Origin: Gryllus longicercus
Taxonomy: Eukaryota; Arthropoda; Insecta; Orthoptera; Gryllidae
DNA: 64,000 nt
Assembly: GCA_038098605.1 (NCBI GenBank)
Contig: JAZDUA010000008.1
Span: 2,178,001-2,242,000 of the forward strand
Direction of reading: 5' to 3'
How positions within the stretch are numbered: the first letter of the stretch is position 1; every line of letters starts with the position of its first letter. This document shows positions 1 to 13,980 of the stretch, one piece after another. The position numbers were made by a program, and so were the translations under genes. The notes under the pieces were generated by a model, which saw nothing but the letters and a program-made list of their open reading frames with translations, did no database searches and was not told the DNA's origin.

Positions 1-2449
1 ACCCTGATTCATTCCAAATGCTGCACTACTTCAAGACCTCAATAGACCAGCAATTCAAGAAAAGATACAAGAAATAAGTGGAAAATATCACTTACGCCTG
101 AAATGCAACCCGATCATCTAGTGCTAAACCTACTTCATAATAGCAAAGAAATTTCTCGCCCCCAATAGAATTTTCTCTATTTATCTCCACACCGTTTTAA
201 TTATCAACATTTATTCAAACGCATTGTGAAGAAACCAGGTGTTGAGGCTGCGAAATATTGCTTAGATGATCGGGAGTGCATTTTCAGAAACTGCACCAAG
301 AAGTTCTGCCTATCGCCTTTCGTGCTCTCGTCAGAAGAGATGATTCTGAAAAGACGACAGGCAATCGACACGATTAGCACCATGGCGTAAGAATCATTAA
401 GTATTGAATAGGTTCACATGGTTTTGGCGTACGGCAATCATTCACCTAACTGCTTGTAATTTTAGTGCGAGTCGCACACACGCTGATCGAGCATAAAACG
501 CTTTGGAAATGTAATGCCAACGTAACGTAATAATACAACTTAAAATCTAATTTTTGATGCAGCCTCAACAATGGTGCCGAAACCTGGGAAATTACTTCAT
601 TGTACAAAGCTTCCTCTCCGGCAGGCCAGGAGATAGTGCGATCTACCGGTCTGTTTTGAAAGTTGTTCAAAGTTAATTTCAAAGAGTTTCATACCAAATG
701 AATTTTTGTTCCTTGCGAGTGAAAATTCGCTGCTTTTGGTGGAAATTTAATACGAAGCAATGTAATACAATTTAATATCACGAAGGCGCAACGTTTGACA
801 TGTATGTTCTTCTTGAATAACCTCAAAGAATTGTCAAAATGAATGAGTTCCAAGCGTGGCGCCATATTTGAATTAATTTGCCTCCCTATGTGCCAACATC
901 AGTAAAGTACCAATGGATGATATTCTTACTTTTATTTGATTTTATATTGTTAATTACTAGTTATAGTATTTACTGAGTGTTTCACTTTTGAAATAGATTG
1001 TAAATATTCGTTGAATAAAAAAAATGTGAAGAAACGTCGGTCTTAAGAACTTTTCTTTGGACTAACGTTCCACAGAATACACTAGCCAATAAATATAATC
1101 ACCAAATTTGTTAGTCACATTAAAATAGTTCAGCAATACTTCACTTGCGAATAATCGATTGCTGGACACACCAACAGTTCGCGGAGAAATTTTAATGAAA
1201 GCAGCTTATTCATATTTTCAATTACGATAGTCGCAAATATAAAGTGTACAATAGTCAAAAGAGGGTTCTATATTCACAGATGATCACGATCTTTCCAGCG
1301 AAACTGCAAGTAAATAGAATATTTTAAACATACAGCATAATGATGTGTCCTTAATGACGTGCCGATAAACTCTTCAAAGTCTGTTTAAATTTTAACAAAA
1401 ATATCTTTAATTTTTTAGTAAATAATAAAGGCGTGTAAATAAAGAATGATATATTTTTAGTGCATCATATTTCGCGTTGAGGTTCTCTACCTAATTATTT
1501 TATTATGTAGCTCACATCTTTAGGTATGCGAGCTGTGTTGTAAAACAATTGATAACACCTGATATCTTCTCTGAAACCACTGATATAACCTCTTTTGCGA
1601 AGATTTGAAAGTATCTCTCGTTTTGAACTGAGGTCTTTTTCGAAAAAAAAATATGCAAGATAATTTCTCAAAATATCCTGATCTTATGAGCCAATGCGCT
1701 TCCCGGTCTTCGAAGTACGTGCTCTTCACACACAAGCGAGCAACCTTATCCAAATACAGATGAAGGTTGCCCATTGGCTATTCTTCCAAGTATCATCCCG
1801 GCCCAACATGCAACATCGATTCTTTCACGAAAAAAGCTGTGCTCGAGGTCAGAAACACCACTGGAGTGAGGCAGCGATAAATTTATTGGTTACGGCACAG
1901 TTAGATCCAACTGAGACCTTGTTGAAAGGCTGCAAATAGCACCTGACAGCCTGCAATAAAGTGCTTTAGGTTTGTAGCTCACTTTCAATCCTCCTCTCTG
2001 CTTACGCACTTCGCTAGAAATCATTATTTAACATACTCTTATTTTTCAGTATAACATATAAACCAAGAGAACTTCAAAGACAAGTGTATAGATTGTTTAA
2101 AAATAACTTAATAATATACATTATTGTATACGTAATTGAAAAACATTGTGATTAAGATAATATTAAAGCACAAATTTAGTGAAACTCAGCTCGAGAATAA
2201 TTCCTTAGAATTTTTTTAAATGCCTTATTACTCCGTGGTAGATTAGATTAATTTTCAACTGATTCTGAGGTGTGTCAAAAGTGGAAAATAATAACTTATT
2301 ATTATAACAAATGGTGTAATACGGTTTTCTCGGGGAGGAGCAAAAAATTAAGTGAATATTAGTTTATTTAATTAAATAAAGTGAATATTCTTAATGATAT
2401 TTGAAAATTCTTACATTTAATTCAGTTTTAAAAAATTAAAAATGATATA

Positions 2450-2452
<3 letters not shown>

Positions 2453-2530
<78 letters not shown>
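2453..2530. repeat. (AT)n microsatellite
   Basis: About 78 bp of uninterrupted alternating A and T, readable directly. The flanks are AT-rich unique sequence. Confidence 0.95.
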
Positions 2531-2532
<2 letters not shown>

Positions 2533-4530
2533 TTTGTACATTCAAATACGATTTGCTAAGGAAACTTTTGCCATCGTTCTGAAAAATAAAATTAGAGAAA
2601 AAAAATCCAGTTCCCAAGCGTGGGCGCTCATTTGCAGTTCAACCTCTCGTGAACTGTTCGCATCTTCTTCTCGGCAAAATTAGGTTGTAGCCACTCAATA
2701 AATTCAACTGAATTGAATTATATGGAGAGTGGCAAAATCTCCTCCTTCAGAAGAAGTTACAAAAGGTTTTCCTTTCTAAGACAATGATGGACAGAACTAA
2801 CGACTGAGTGAAATAATAAAAAAAAAAAGGTACAAAAATGGCCGATTTAATATAGAAGTAATTAAAGTTGTTCTTAATATGTACCTGAATGACTCAATTC
2901 AATTTTAAAGTGTAATATATTGAATATTTATATTATATTCATGAGTGAGTTGTAATTGCTTCTGTCTAACAACCTTATGATTAATTTGATTTTTACCACT
3001 TTTACAAAATTATGAAGTTAACAACTCCATCATCATTACTACTTTGATATAGATTATAATCATAATGATGTTTGTAGTCTACCAGTTAATTTCCTGAGAA
3101 CTGCTAACAGAGTCGTCGTTAGAAGCGCGATAGTGATGCGTAATAACAGATCTCCAACAAGGTAACGGGAATAACGTACATTATTATAGTTTGTAGCAAC
3201 AAGTTTTGAAATTTACCAATTCTTAATATGTCACGGCATTTAAACATTATCAACTCTTCAGTCAGTAATATGAGTCATTCCACATCAAATCGAACACTCA
3301 CAAAACATCGCTATTTTCATTGCCCATTTACTTTTTCCGAAGAATCATGCACGCGATAATGTTTACAATTTTTTACGTAAATACCGTTTTATACAGAAAA
3401 ATTAAATTACACGTAAATTTAACATACAAGTATGTACTTTTATGTGATGTAAATATCATTTTTGTAAACATATTGTTTAAATATTTAAAATTTTTGAATT
3501 TACAATTTGTAAATTTTTACCGTAGGTCGATACATAAATTAATTGTAAAAAATACTCATGAATTTCTACATTAATTTTGTATTGAACTGCCAAATTTTAA
3601 AGTGGGACACACGTAAATAACATATAAAAATAGTTTGTTCACCAGCGCACAAGGCAGCCAGCTGTCTACTGGACTTGCTTCTTGGGACATCAATGACACG
3701 ACGTATCGTGATGTCCAAACATAATGTAACCGTGAGACTTAAGTCATGCTATGAGTCGGAGATAAACGCATACGGTCTCAAATGGAAGTATTCTAACGAA
3801 ATGCGACTATTAAGTTTATACAAACAACTGACACTGCTAAGGTCTGCCTAAAACAGAGCAGTCTTCTTTCTCAGATATACTGAGTCGTTGAGAAATAGCG
3901 TAATTCGCGAAACATGTGCGTTGTTCTGTGAGGTTAGTAACCATAGATAGACTTACAATAATTTCAATAATATTGTTATTTGCATTTTTTAATATGAAAA
4001 TCTATAATTGCAAAAGAAGTGCACATTTGGTTATTGCAACCAGCATTCTTGAGAAGTTAAAAATTAACTGTTTGCCGTAAAAAAGTTAAATTATTGGAAA
4101 AAATAGTTTTCAAAATTCCTTCTCGTGACAAGTCAAGTGAAGTTTCTTCAAGAAAGTGAGAATCGTCCATACATATCAATGACGCAAATATGTTGGGCAG
4201 TGACAATGATGAATAACGTCCACTGCTGGTCTCGGCCACCCTAACGTATTTCATCTGATACGAGTAATAAAGAAACTGACCGAGAAAGTTCGTCTTGTGA
4301 TTCTTCTGCTGTTTTAACTAATCGTTTACGGTCTTCTCTACTCTTCATGAAACAAAAATAAAATTTGACTCTGGGAATATTCATAGTCCGGTGTAATTTT
4401 TTGAGAAAATTATTTTTTCTCACTTGATGTTATTCAGTGGCTGCCGAGAATTAATGTCTTGGCTACTCTGCATCCCGTTGTGCTATACTTCAGAGAAAGC
4501 AAAGAATTTAAAAATAAAAAAGTATTTGAT

Positions 4531-4644
4531 GTGGTAGGCTTCCGCGGCCAGAGTCATGATGTAGTACGTCATGTACTAGTCGAAATAAAGTAGTCGAAAC
4601 GTCAGTACCTCACCCTGCGACGCGGCGTCATCCGACCAGCCCAG

Positions 4645-4700
<56 letters not shown>
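4531..4700 (+). repeat. SINE-like retroelement with 54-bp poly(A) tail
   Basis: A CpG-containing block of about 115 bp (GGTAGGCTTCCGCGGCC near its start) runs directly into 54 uninterrupted A residues at 4647-4700, as expected for a retroposed element on the + strand. The block contains two short inverted motifs (AGTACGTCATGTACT and TAGTCGAAA-type repeats). Its first 24 bases recur inverted at 27,395-27,420, which supports a dispersed family. No target duplication could be fixed, and the family name is unknown to me. Confidence 0.55.
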
Positions 4701-4704
<4 letters not shown>

Positions 4705-7489
4705 GGTGCCTGAATCTCGACACAAATTCAATTCATCATTATGACAGTGTTAGCAGACATATTTTTTGTACGGGGTCAGTGCTTAGTATTACAAAACAAT
4801 GCGAATTTATGCTTTCATAAAGATGTTTTCAATATGAGTGCTGAATGGCATTTCCTCGCTTCGCAATGTCTTATGAAAAGAGACCATGCGACGTAGAGGG
4901 GAGAGATACTATAATATTCTTAATTAGTTCCAGCCTTCAATGCTGACATAAACCTATTAATTTGCCCAGGAAGTTATTTAAGTGGGCTGATGATAATGTG
5001 AAGAACATTTTCTTTGCATTTTTAGAAATGCTGAACAATACTTGAAAAGAGGACAATTGCAATAATGATGTAATAAAAAGCTGAAGACACAAGAAAAATA
5101 CATAGCTTCATTTATTTATGAAAAGATCAATTAACCATATTCTTTGTAAAGTGAAGTAAAAAGAGTATCAATTTAATTAACTCTATCACATATGATTATT
5201 CGTATAAATATTCCGTCAGTTTCATACTAAATTGAATCAGTTTGGCCCATTTTCATTTGAATTTAATTGGCAAAGAATGTCATATGTACATATCTGGCAC
5301 GTCGTAAAACGTAAAGGGATACTTCTGTTAATTGCTCTGTGAAAGTATATTGATGATAATCGTCTACTGCTGATTGGCACGTGGTTGAGGGGTGACGCTC
5401 AGTCAGACGCTGCAGCAAAACAGCAAGTAGATATTTCTATTCTATTTAATTTCTCAGATTCATCTCGATGTCACACTTTGTAACTTACCACACTTATGTA
5501 GAACTTTGTAGAAATTACAATAGTATTTTTCAAGGTTTTAAACTGTTGATTTTTGGACAAAATTTAGAAAATGAAAATAAAAAGTGTCAACAAATGATGT
5601 TTTTTTAATTAATGAGTTCAATATATACATCAAATGAAAGAGAATCTTTCGTTCTTTATAATCGCAAAATATTAAAATTCTGTTACAATTGCAACAGGAG
5701 TTAAAAATGATTAACTTAAGCGATGCAAGCATTATATTGAATTTTTTTCAAATTAATATAATCTCGTAAAACTATTTGGGATAAAATTAAAAACATGTGA
5801 TTCCTATTTTTGCTTATATTCTTCACATAAAAAAGTTTTAAAATCTGGGACATCAGGGTCAAATTTTTCTTAAATTTGGGCGATTTGACGTGAAATGACC
5901 CGTATACTATAACATACACTCTGTTCACATTTCAAACAAACTCTTTAAGAGACCCATGGCAAGATGAAGAGTTAGCTTGCACTTCTCTTCTCAAGTTTTA
6001 GAGAATAACGTTTTTCTAACAGAAATTAATTTGGAAGGGAGATCTAACTTGCCCAGGAGCGTTGACGCTTATCAGGAATCAATTGAATGTATATTGTAAG
6101 TAAATAATGCAGGAAAGCTTCATCAAATAATTACTTAAGTTAAACAATTAACCATTCTCATTATCAATTTAAAATGGATGACCATGAGTTTCATATCTAT
6201 AATGATATACTGTATAGTGTGAATCATTTTAAGTGGGGAAAAAACACACTAGTCTTTCTCTTAATATAAGAAATAAGTAATTAATTTATTGTTTTGGCCT
6301 TAGAAACACAGATTCACTTGAAAACTGTTAAGTTTTTTAAAATTTCTTTGTTTGTTTTTGTAATTTTTCTATTTTGTCGCAACCTGCACATCATCGCACC
6401 CATATGTTCATTTCCAAGACTTGAAAAGTTGCTGTAGACTCAGGAAACTATTGGAGAGATTTGTTAGCAGCGAGGGCACAGTAATTCTAATGGCCGACTA
6501 TCGGACCAAGGTTCTGATGGACTAAAATCAGGCGCGATTGCAAGGACCCGTGCGCCATACAGAATAGTCGTAATTTGTTGATCTAATCCTGCCCCATGCA
6601 ACCCACTCAGGTCCACTCTGAAGTTGTCTCAAGAAGATTTTCATGGAGTTTTCAAGTTAGTTTTTAATATTCAATTTCTCCTACCATGATAATATTTTAT
6701 TTTATACTTAACCTTATTATTAAGTTACAAATTTACACACAGTAGGTGCGAATAGCAGTGCGCGAATCTTAAATCTTGTGTTAAAACAATATATCTTATG
6801 AACTGTACAATTTACTCGTATTTACTCAACGCTTACGGAAAATCTTTAAATTCAAAAAGAAAATTATCTGGGAATAATTTCCTAATAAAAATTATATTTC
6901 GAGAATATTAAGAAAAATATTTAGTATATAATTAAAATATAAATTTTATTCATAAACTTATTCCCTAGAAAGAGATTTAAATTGCCAAGCCTGATCACTT
7001 AACTGAGCAATAAAGACAGTATTAGTCTAGAAACTAATCAATTTTAGTGAATATTAAAGACAATCGATCCTTTTCTTATGGAATAAATGACATTATGAGA
7101 AATGTGGACCAGAATATTGCAAGAATATTTAAAAATAGTATTCTATACGTGGAAATAAAATATACTACACCAATTACTGTAAGGTATCAGTAGCTAATAT
7201 GATTTTCGATCATTCTGCAGTTATTTTGAATGCCGATTGATGTGAAGTTTTAATTTGAGTTTGAAATATACCCTCATTCTTTTATGAGAAAGTTTTCATT
7301 AAAACCATCAGTTTTCCCTGTTCCGCAGAGCACGCGTCTTTAAATTCACTTCAATTATTTGTAATTCAATTTTTCGTTCTCATTCTCGCTGGTCCACATC
7401 GCCCTTCAATTTCTCACTGCCCCCACTCCGTCGCAACATCGAACGTTTTTCCGTTCTCGTCCGTCCTAAATTTCGCTGTAATACTGACG

Positions 7490-7800
7490 AGGAGTGCGCG
7501 TTCACCCTTAACCCCGTCCTTTAGATCCTTCCCGATATAGCCGCTCACGCGCACGCAATTGGGTGCACGATGCACCTGGTTGCCCCGCACACTCTGCGGC
7601 CCCGGCCCCGCCCAGCGCAGCGCAGCGCTGGCGCAGCGGCGAGCGCGCGTGACCTCCGACCCACGCAGGTGAAGAGGCCACCGCCGCCGCTAGCACCCCG
7701 CGCAGCGCCCGCCGCCTCCGCCGCCCCGGAACGACCTTGCCGCAGACGAAAGGCCACGGGGCAGGCAGGAGCATCCGCCGCATCATTGTGGCGAAACAAG
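7490..7800. promoter_or_regulatory. CpG island 1, candidate promoter without assigned gene
   Basis: An abrupt rise in G+C with many CpG, CGCAG and GCCGCC runs, inside DNA that is otherwise very AT-rich. Open frames in several frames and on both strands here are a product of composition (few stop codons), so none is called as a gene. A CAGGTGAAG near 7667 resembles a splice donor on the + strand, so a non-coding first exon is possible. No downstream coding exon was found within 25 kb. Confidence 0.45.
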
Positions 7801-7899
7801 CACCTCTCTCTCTCACGCACGCTGGATCTCCGATATCTCGACTTGACACCCGTGGTACTGACTGCAAACGCCACTTGAACTTGGGTGAAGGGAGAAGCA

Positions 7900-10430
7900 T
7901 ACAGCAAAAGTCTGAATTGTTGAGGTATCTTTTCATTTTTTAGACAATGAAAATAAAAAACATCAAAACTTGATCGAAAAATCTATCTTTATTCATGAAG
8001 ATAGTTGAAGGTTAATAAATAAATAAAATAAAATATAAGTTCGAGGCAAAGACTGAAAAATTCACCGCTTAGTTAAAAACTGTTTTATATCATTATTTGT
8101 ATAAACAACCTCCGTATGTCGTCGGTGTCAACTTATAAAATAATGACACGTTTAGATAACACGTTAAACAGTTTTTAACCTCATGTGAATGAATCGCTTC
8201 ATGAAACGCCGTCGTAAACTATATTAAGATTCAACTAACTCAAGAGTAAAGACCGATTTTTCCATCAAGGTTTGATTGTTTTTAATTTATCTCAAAACAT
8301 GAAAGGACACCTCAACAATTGAATTGTATAATACAAGAACAATCATTCAAGAGCACTAGCGAAGGTCTCTTTGATATAATGAAAACTCCATGAACTAAGC
8401 CAACTCGCTTGATTCGTACTCACGCATACAGCAAAAATCTACATTAGTACATGCACCAGCTGAAACGTTAGTTTGAATTGTAAAGAACTGTAATATATTG
8501 TTTTGTCAGCCCTCTTAAAGAAAACAAACTATTTTATTCTGCCTTTGAACAAACGTTTTTTGGAAATTGTTTCTGAATTTGTCAACTGATAAATACAGTC
8601 AAAGAACTTTGTTTTTGTGGAAAGCGTTTTTAACGTGAACCTGTAAAAATAAATGTTTAAGAGAATTTTATTGAAAAGCTGTCAGGTACACCAAAATGAA
8701 ACATCAGATCTTATCACTACTTCAAAACATATTCACCCATCAGGACTGATTACACGAGAGGTAACAACATACAAAGTGAGCTTTGAGCCTAACCCTTTGA
8801 GGACAAGAATTCGAATGAGTACATACTGAACTACAATTTTAACGGCCTTCATTCTATATCCAAGTACAAGAATTTTTAGAAAATTTAAAACGTTACGGTA
8901 TTATAAATAAAAAATCTAACTTGCAAGTTAATTTTATAAAGGTAAAAGTCGCCTATTTTATTTAAAACATTGAATCAGGGAAATCCCAAATTACACAGTG
9001 TAATTAAACACGTTATTGGTCAAAACCGGAGCATAGAACAATTATTAGCAACATTCATTGCGAGTAAACTTACATACATTAGAGAGAAGAAAAAGAAACC
9101 AAGGAAATTTTAAAAAAGGTCAAATGCAAGCAATCGGTACTCGAATGTGAGAACTGCATTAACAAAAAAATTAATCTGGTATATCACTTTGCATTCTAGT
9201 TTTTACTGTCATGTAGCATATAATAATTTTGACACTTGGGCTATTCAATTTTTTTTTCAAGCTAGTCTTGTTAATTACAGAATATAAAATTTTGACAGAA
9301 TTTGGAGCTTCAAAACTACAATTTTACACATAATTTAGTTGCCATGATATTAAGAGTCATTAATCAAGTACACTAGTTTTGAAAATATTTCATATTCTGA
9401 ATTGAAAGATTCCTGAATCGAAAGATTACAGGCACCGTACTTTCACTCATTTTGTTGCAATTGCTTCCTTAATATCTGATATCTAAACTGAGGGACACTT
9501 CTATGCATCATTTGTTTTAATATTATTTTTTCAACAAAATATTATTTTACATAATGGTGTTTTGATATTTTGGTTCACGATATCTTTAGGGTGTTGTTAA
9601 ATTATAATCCGTGTAATTCTTCATTTTTGATAGTAGCTTGAACTTATTAATGTAGACAATGCAATTCTAAACTACTGGTGATTGACATTGGCCTCGAGAG
9701 ATTTTTTCTTGCATTGCAATCAAAGGAGCTTACAAAATCATCCTAAACCATTTTCAGAATATTTATACAGATCGTTATGGAAAAAAATATTTGTCACTCA
9801 CGACAAAATGTCACATATTAGCCCTGCAACATAATGCAATGATGAAAAAGCCAACTTCCGCACGACAGAACATTAATATTTTATGTCAAACATGTAATAA
9901 ATGTTGACATTCACTTTACTCACCGTCTGTAAACAATAGAAACAATTTGTTTCGACTTGTTAACAGGTGCCGATGAATAATCGATGCGATAGAACCAAGC
10001 GCGTCATCCTTCTGCAGCACTTCCGTAATTGGTTGTGTTAGTTCTCTTTCTCTATTCACTTCACCATTCCGCACACATTACGTCACCAGCCTTCGGGAAT
10101 GACCAACCAACCTGACTCACAGAATAGGTGAGGCTGCACGAATCACGTGGCAGACACTCATCGGAACAGGTGTCACAGCGCCCAACTCGGTTCGACATGT
10201 AAACACAGCTTCATTCAAACACACGCATCGTTCCAATCTTCTTGCCGCATGCCGCGCATCTTCCATTTACTTCACTCTCTCACACCGCGTTTGCGATCAC
10301 ACACACACGCATTCCGCCGCAGGTTGCATGCACTATGAAATATTTATGACGCGGATAAAAATCCATTCCCTTTGCATATTCATATGCGTACGCCGCGGCA
10401 GCCCCGCTGCTTTCGACAGGGCCCAAACCC
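7900..10430. other. AT-rich stretch, no feature seen
   Basis: No conserved open frame, tandem array or inverted repeat stands out. The last 400 bp become C- and CA-rich and lead into the second CpG island. Confidence 0.55.
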
Positions 10431-10439
10431 AAACATACC

Positions 10440-11060
10440 CCCCCCCCCAGCGAATCAATACGCGTTCACTCACTCACCTGCTGCCGATAACCACGCCGAG
10501 TTGCGGGGCCTGTTGCGCGTCGGTGTCGCGGGCCCGCGCGAGCCGCTGTCATTCAGAGGCGTGCACTCGGCGACACGCGCGCATCTTGGTCGCGAACGCG
10601 GGGAACACTCGCTGGGCTCACTGGCGCGGGTGGCTGGCTGGCGGCGGGCGCGGCGCGGCGCGGTGGAGCGAGGGAGGGGGCGGGGAGGGGGCGTCGCGGG
10701 GGCGGATGGGAGGGGGCGGCACTGCTCGGGCACCGCCGCCGCCGCCGCCGCGCGGTTTGGGTTGGCTTGGTTCGCCTCGGGGTCCGCGCTCTGCAGCCCG
10801 GCCGTCGCGCCGCCACTGCCGCTCTGCGGCGCCGTGTCTTCCTCCGGCGGCGCCGGTCAGGGGCGGCGGCTGGTGCGTGCTGACGCCTCGGCCCGGCCCG
10901 GCCCGCCCCGCGGTTACGCCCCTCCGCGCCGATCCGTCGGCGGAGGAGGAGATGAAGATGGAGATGGGAGGTGGAGGCCTCAGCTGCGGCGCCGCGCTCC
11001 TGGCTTCCCGGGCTGCGTCGTAATTCGGTCTGATGTCGCCCGCGCAGTGGAGTGCCCGCC
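10440..11060. promoter_or_regulatory. CpG island 2, candidate promoter without assigned gene
   Basis: The strongest CpG-rich block in the window, with an 11-bp C-run at its left edge, many GCGGCG, GGGCGG and GGCCCG motifs, and (GCC)n near 10,735-10,752. Overlapping open frames of 87-256 codons exist on both strands but have the Ala/Arg/Gly/Pro-only look of translated GC-rich DNA. A SINE abuts it on the right at 11,081. It may drive a gene whose coding exons lie outside the window. Confidence 0.5.
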
Positions 11061-11080
11061 GAGGACGAGTGTTGTATACC

Positions 11081-11632
11081 GGCAAAGGTGGCTCAGAGCA
11101 TCAACCGATGTCACTGTAGTGCCTCTGAGAGGGAGATCCTAGGGTTTGAGTCCCGACGGTGGCAGGATTTTCGATACTAGACACTTCGCTAGGTCGCATT
11201 CAGCCGCCGGAGGAAGGTTCTAGCGGCCGGCTGCTCCGAACGGTAGTTTTACATTGCCTCTCCGATCAACACCAGGCGTATTACAAAGCAATCCCCTAAA
11301 AAACGGATCACTGACTGCGCGTGTTATTTCCTTCCTATTCCTTGTCGTATCCTCGCCCTTTACTTACACACACACGTTCATCATTCATGCACTACACTTC
11401 CACATATACCAGGAGACGGGTCGAGAGCTTAGAGCTTGTCCTGGCTGGGGCGCTCCCCCGCTGGTGGGAGATACCTGGCTGGGGAAAACCCCGAAAGTCG
11501 ACGGGTAGGTCAGTCCCTCGCCATCCAGCGTGGGAGGATCATCGCTAACTCCAGCGATAAAAATATGCGCTACGTGTACGGACTATTGACCTTAGCAGTT
11601 GACCCACTCGGAGTCACCGATCAATCAATCAT
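11081..11632 (+). repeat. tRNA-derived SINE, copy A (full length)
   Basis: A unit of about 550 bp. The head is tRNA-like: GGTGGCTCAGAGCA resembles a pol III A box, and GGTTTGAGTCCC fits the B box (GGTTCRANNCC) about 55 bp on. A body shared with the other copies follows, including a block around 11,411-11,490 (GAGCTTAGAGCTTGTCC, CCGCTGGTGGGAGATACC). It ends in a short (ATCA)n-type tail, AATCAATCATG. This is the most complete + strand copy. Confidence 0.7.
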
Positions 11633-13220
11633 GCTGAGTGTTTTAGAAGCCATTAAATACCACGTAACATTATATCAAACCAACGTTTTAACCTGACATT
11701 TGATGTGTATCGTAACACATTTGATATGCACTGTCTGCATATTAAATATGTTACTTTTCAGTTAACTTAATATACTTTTCCAGTTAATAACAATGCGTGT
11801 CGAATAAGGCGCACTGTTCTACAATTAAATGCAGTAATAATGTAGGAAATATCCCTGAGTTATGTTGTTTTTTAGTTATCTAATAGACCGAGAAAGGAAA
11901 GACGGAAATTTGTTATCACCTCCTAACAGAAATGTTGTTACCTTCTAGATACCCTTGTTTACTACATAGATTACTCACAATTTTAGATATTTTCTTGAAC
12001 AGTATATAAATACTTGTTCTTTCTCATGATTCCAGTATTCACTTTCAATGAACAATATTATTTAGATTTATATAATTTCTTTCCTTAAAAATTGTTCAAA
12101 ACTTCCACTTAATACGTTGTTTTAGTTGAAGTGTATATATGTATATACACTACTTGCTTTTTGGTTAGATTTAGCAGAAGATGCTATATTACAGATTGAA
12201 AGGCGTCGTAGTATTCCTTGATGACCGCGCGGATCGCTAGAGTCGCTGACCAACACGTCGTCATAGGACATTTAACAAGGAGATGCTCCACTGTATAAAC
12301 ACGTATACCGTGGTATAGCCCTAACATTTAGGTCGCCACCGAATACGTCATTCTATCGTACAAGGAACACCGCCACCTCCCTTGAAATACATGCTCAATA
12401 CTTACGGGAGCAATAATCGTAGCAGTTGACGTGTCGGAAACACAAAATAATCAATCAAACTGTCTGTTACATATTTATGTATATTCTAAAGGTATACTCG
12501 TACATTTCACAACAATACCCGTATAAGATATCATACCAAACTGACATTATTCAATAATCCCACTCTTATTACCCGCAAGTCTAATCTCTTCTACTCTTCC
12601 TTTTTAAACTTCTTCTCCCTTCCAAACGGGCCATTTTAAGTGATCCAGCACTGATCGCTCGACCATCTCGAAAAAAAAAATGCATACTTTCTACATAAAT
12701 TTTCTCGTGTTTTGGGTGTTCAAAAACGTTTTTAACTTATTTTTATAAAATTTGTTTTACTAATGGCGGCCATTTTTGTTTTCCGCCGTGCGCCATTTTT
12801 CGTGTTTGTAGACCTTTATTCTTCTCTAAATTACTCAGCGCTGGGTATTCCAAGCATTTTCAAATAATTGTCATTGGATTCAGTATTCTTTGGCCTACAA
12901 ATAAAAATATGATTTACTTACCTTATGTGTTTCTATTTGGGAAATATTTACAACCAAATCTATGGAACACGAATGAAATAATTTCGATTTTCAGAGACTA
13001 ATTTTTAAGAGAAGGAATACAATCACAACCGAAATTTTTTCTGTGTATTTACACATAATAGTATACTTACGTTCTGTACAGTATCAATGGTAAACAACTT
13101 ACATCAAAATTACATCCTCTTAAAAGTGGAATTTTCAATATTTTCCACATTTTAAACTGCAATATTTCTGTTGAGGAACCAAATAAAAATTTGAAGATTC
13201 AACAGGTACTAGATCTCTAT
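11633..13220. other. non-coding stretch with a decayed SINE
   Basis: AT-rich DNA holding the degenerate SINE copy D. Near 12,765-12,800 there is ATGGCGGCCATTTTTG followed by CCGCCGTGCGCCATTTTT, which may belong to the left part of the large transposon that follows. No gene is seen. Confidence 0.45.
12225..12460 (+). repeat. SINE family, copy D (decayed 3' half)
   Basis: Matches the 3' half of copies A and E: a GAGATGCTCCACTG block, then the 'ACGGGAGCAATAATCGTAGC' segment (ACGGGACCAATGACCATAGT in copy E), then AGTTGACGTG and a tail AATAATCAATCAAAC. The 5' half is missing or unrecognisable. Confidence 0.45.
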
Positions 13221-13224
13221 GACA

Positions 13225-13325
13225 CCAAATTTCAGTAAAATATCAACTTTTAGATTAAGCTCAAAGTATTTTTTAAATTGTAAACTTATGCAAAATAAGG
13301 CTTTATTTCTACATTGAAGATAACT
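13225..13325 (+). repeat. left inverted repeat of an old DNA transposon
   Basis: About 95 bp here is the reverse complement of 20,570-20,672 (for example TTTAGATTAAGCTCAAAGTA against TACTTTAAGCTTAATCTAAA), with scattered substitutions. The pair brackets the broken transposase-like reading frames and the nested Helitron, so it probably marks terminal or subterminal inverted repeats of the host element. Confidence 0.6.
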
Positions 13326-13980
13326 AGCGACAGGTAGTAATCATATTATTTTGAAGGTACTTTAAACTAAAATCTACACGGATTGAAAGATTTAATTACA
13401 CTTTGTTATTAATAAGTTTGCAACAACTTATTATTAATAAATATGTTGCCTACATTATAATTTTTTAATATTACTTTATTTGACTTTAAATCAAAATTAT
13501 TGGTAATTGAAAAAGACGTCATCATGATGTTATAAGTTAAACCGGCTAATATAAAATAGTTCATAAAAGTTAAAAAAAATAACTTCAACGTTTTGTTCAT
13601 TTTTTCGTGTTTAAAATCGCCAATTTGCTTATTATTTCTGAACGTTTCATCAGAGATATTGATGGTACTCCTTACATGCAAAAAATTGCCACTGAGTAAA
13701 GAAACATTACAAGAGAATCAGAGGATATTGGGTCAGAAGGCGCCTTCGAAACTACTGCGAAACTTGACCCCGCACCTCTTGTCTCTTCTGAGAATATCAA
13801 CCTGAGGTTCGTATATCAGAACAAACGCGGTGAGCACAGAATTAACATGATTTTGAGATCGCTCAGGCTCCTGAAGTGTGTATGAGTTTGTGGCTTCATT
13901 GTTGCCTTCTCTTTCCATCATAACGTGTCGCAGTTTCTGTGTTTCTGAGACATTTTGTACAATTGTGTGATCCTTGATCA

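Larger units (their letters stand above)
1..7480. other. AT-rich stretch without recognisable gene
   Basis: Only short open frames occur, with no conserved motif that I recognise. Visible structure is limited to an (AT)n tract near 2.5 kb, an A-tailed short retroelement near 4.6 kb, and a few slightly GC-richer patches around 3.6-3.9 and 6.4-6.6 kb that may be old repeats. It could be intergenic or part of a long intron of a gene outside the window. Confidence 0.6.

Noticed and set aside
7508..7943. Frames of 68-142 codons in the 7.5-kb CpG island
   Set aside because: Same compositional effect; no splice-consistent or conserved peptide.
10328..11142. Long overlapping frames on both strands (up to 256 codons)
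   Set aside because: GC-rich DNA has few stop codons. The products are Ala/Arg/Gly/Pro runs with no domain, and frames overlap on both strands.
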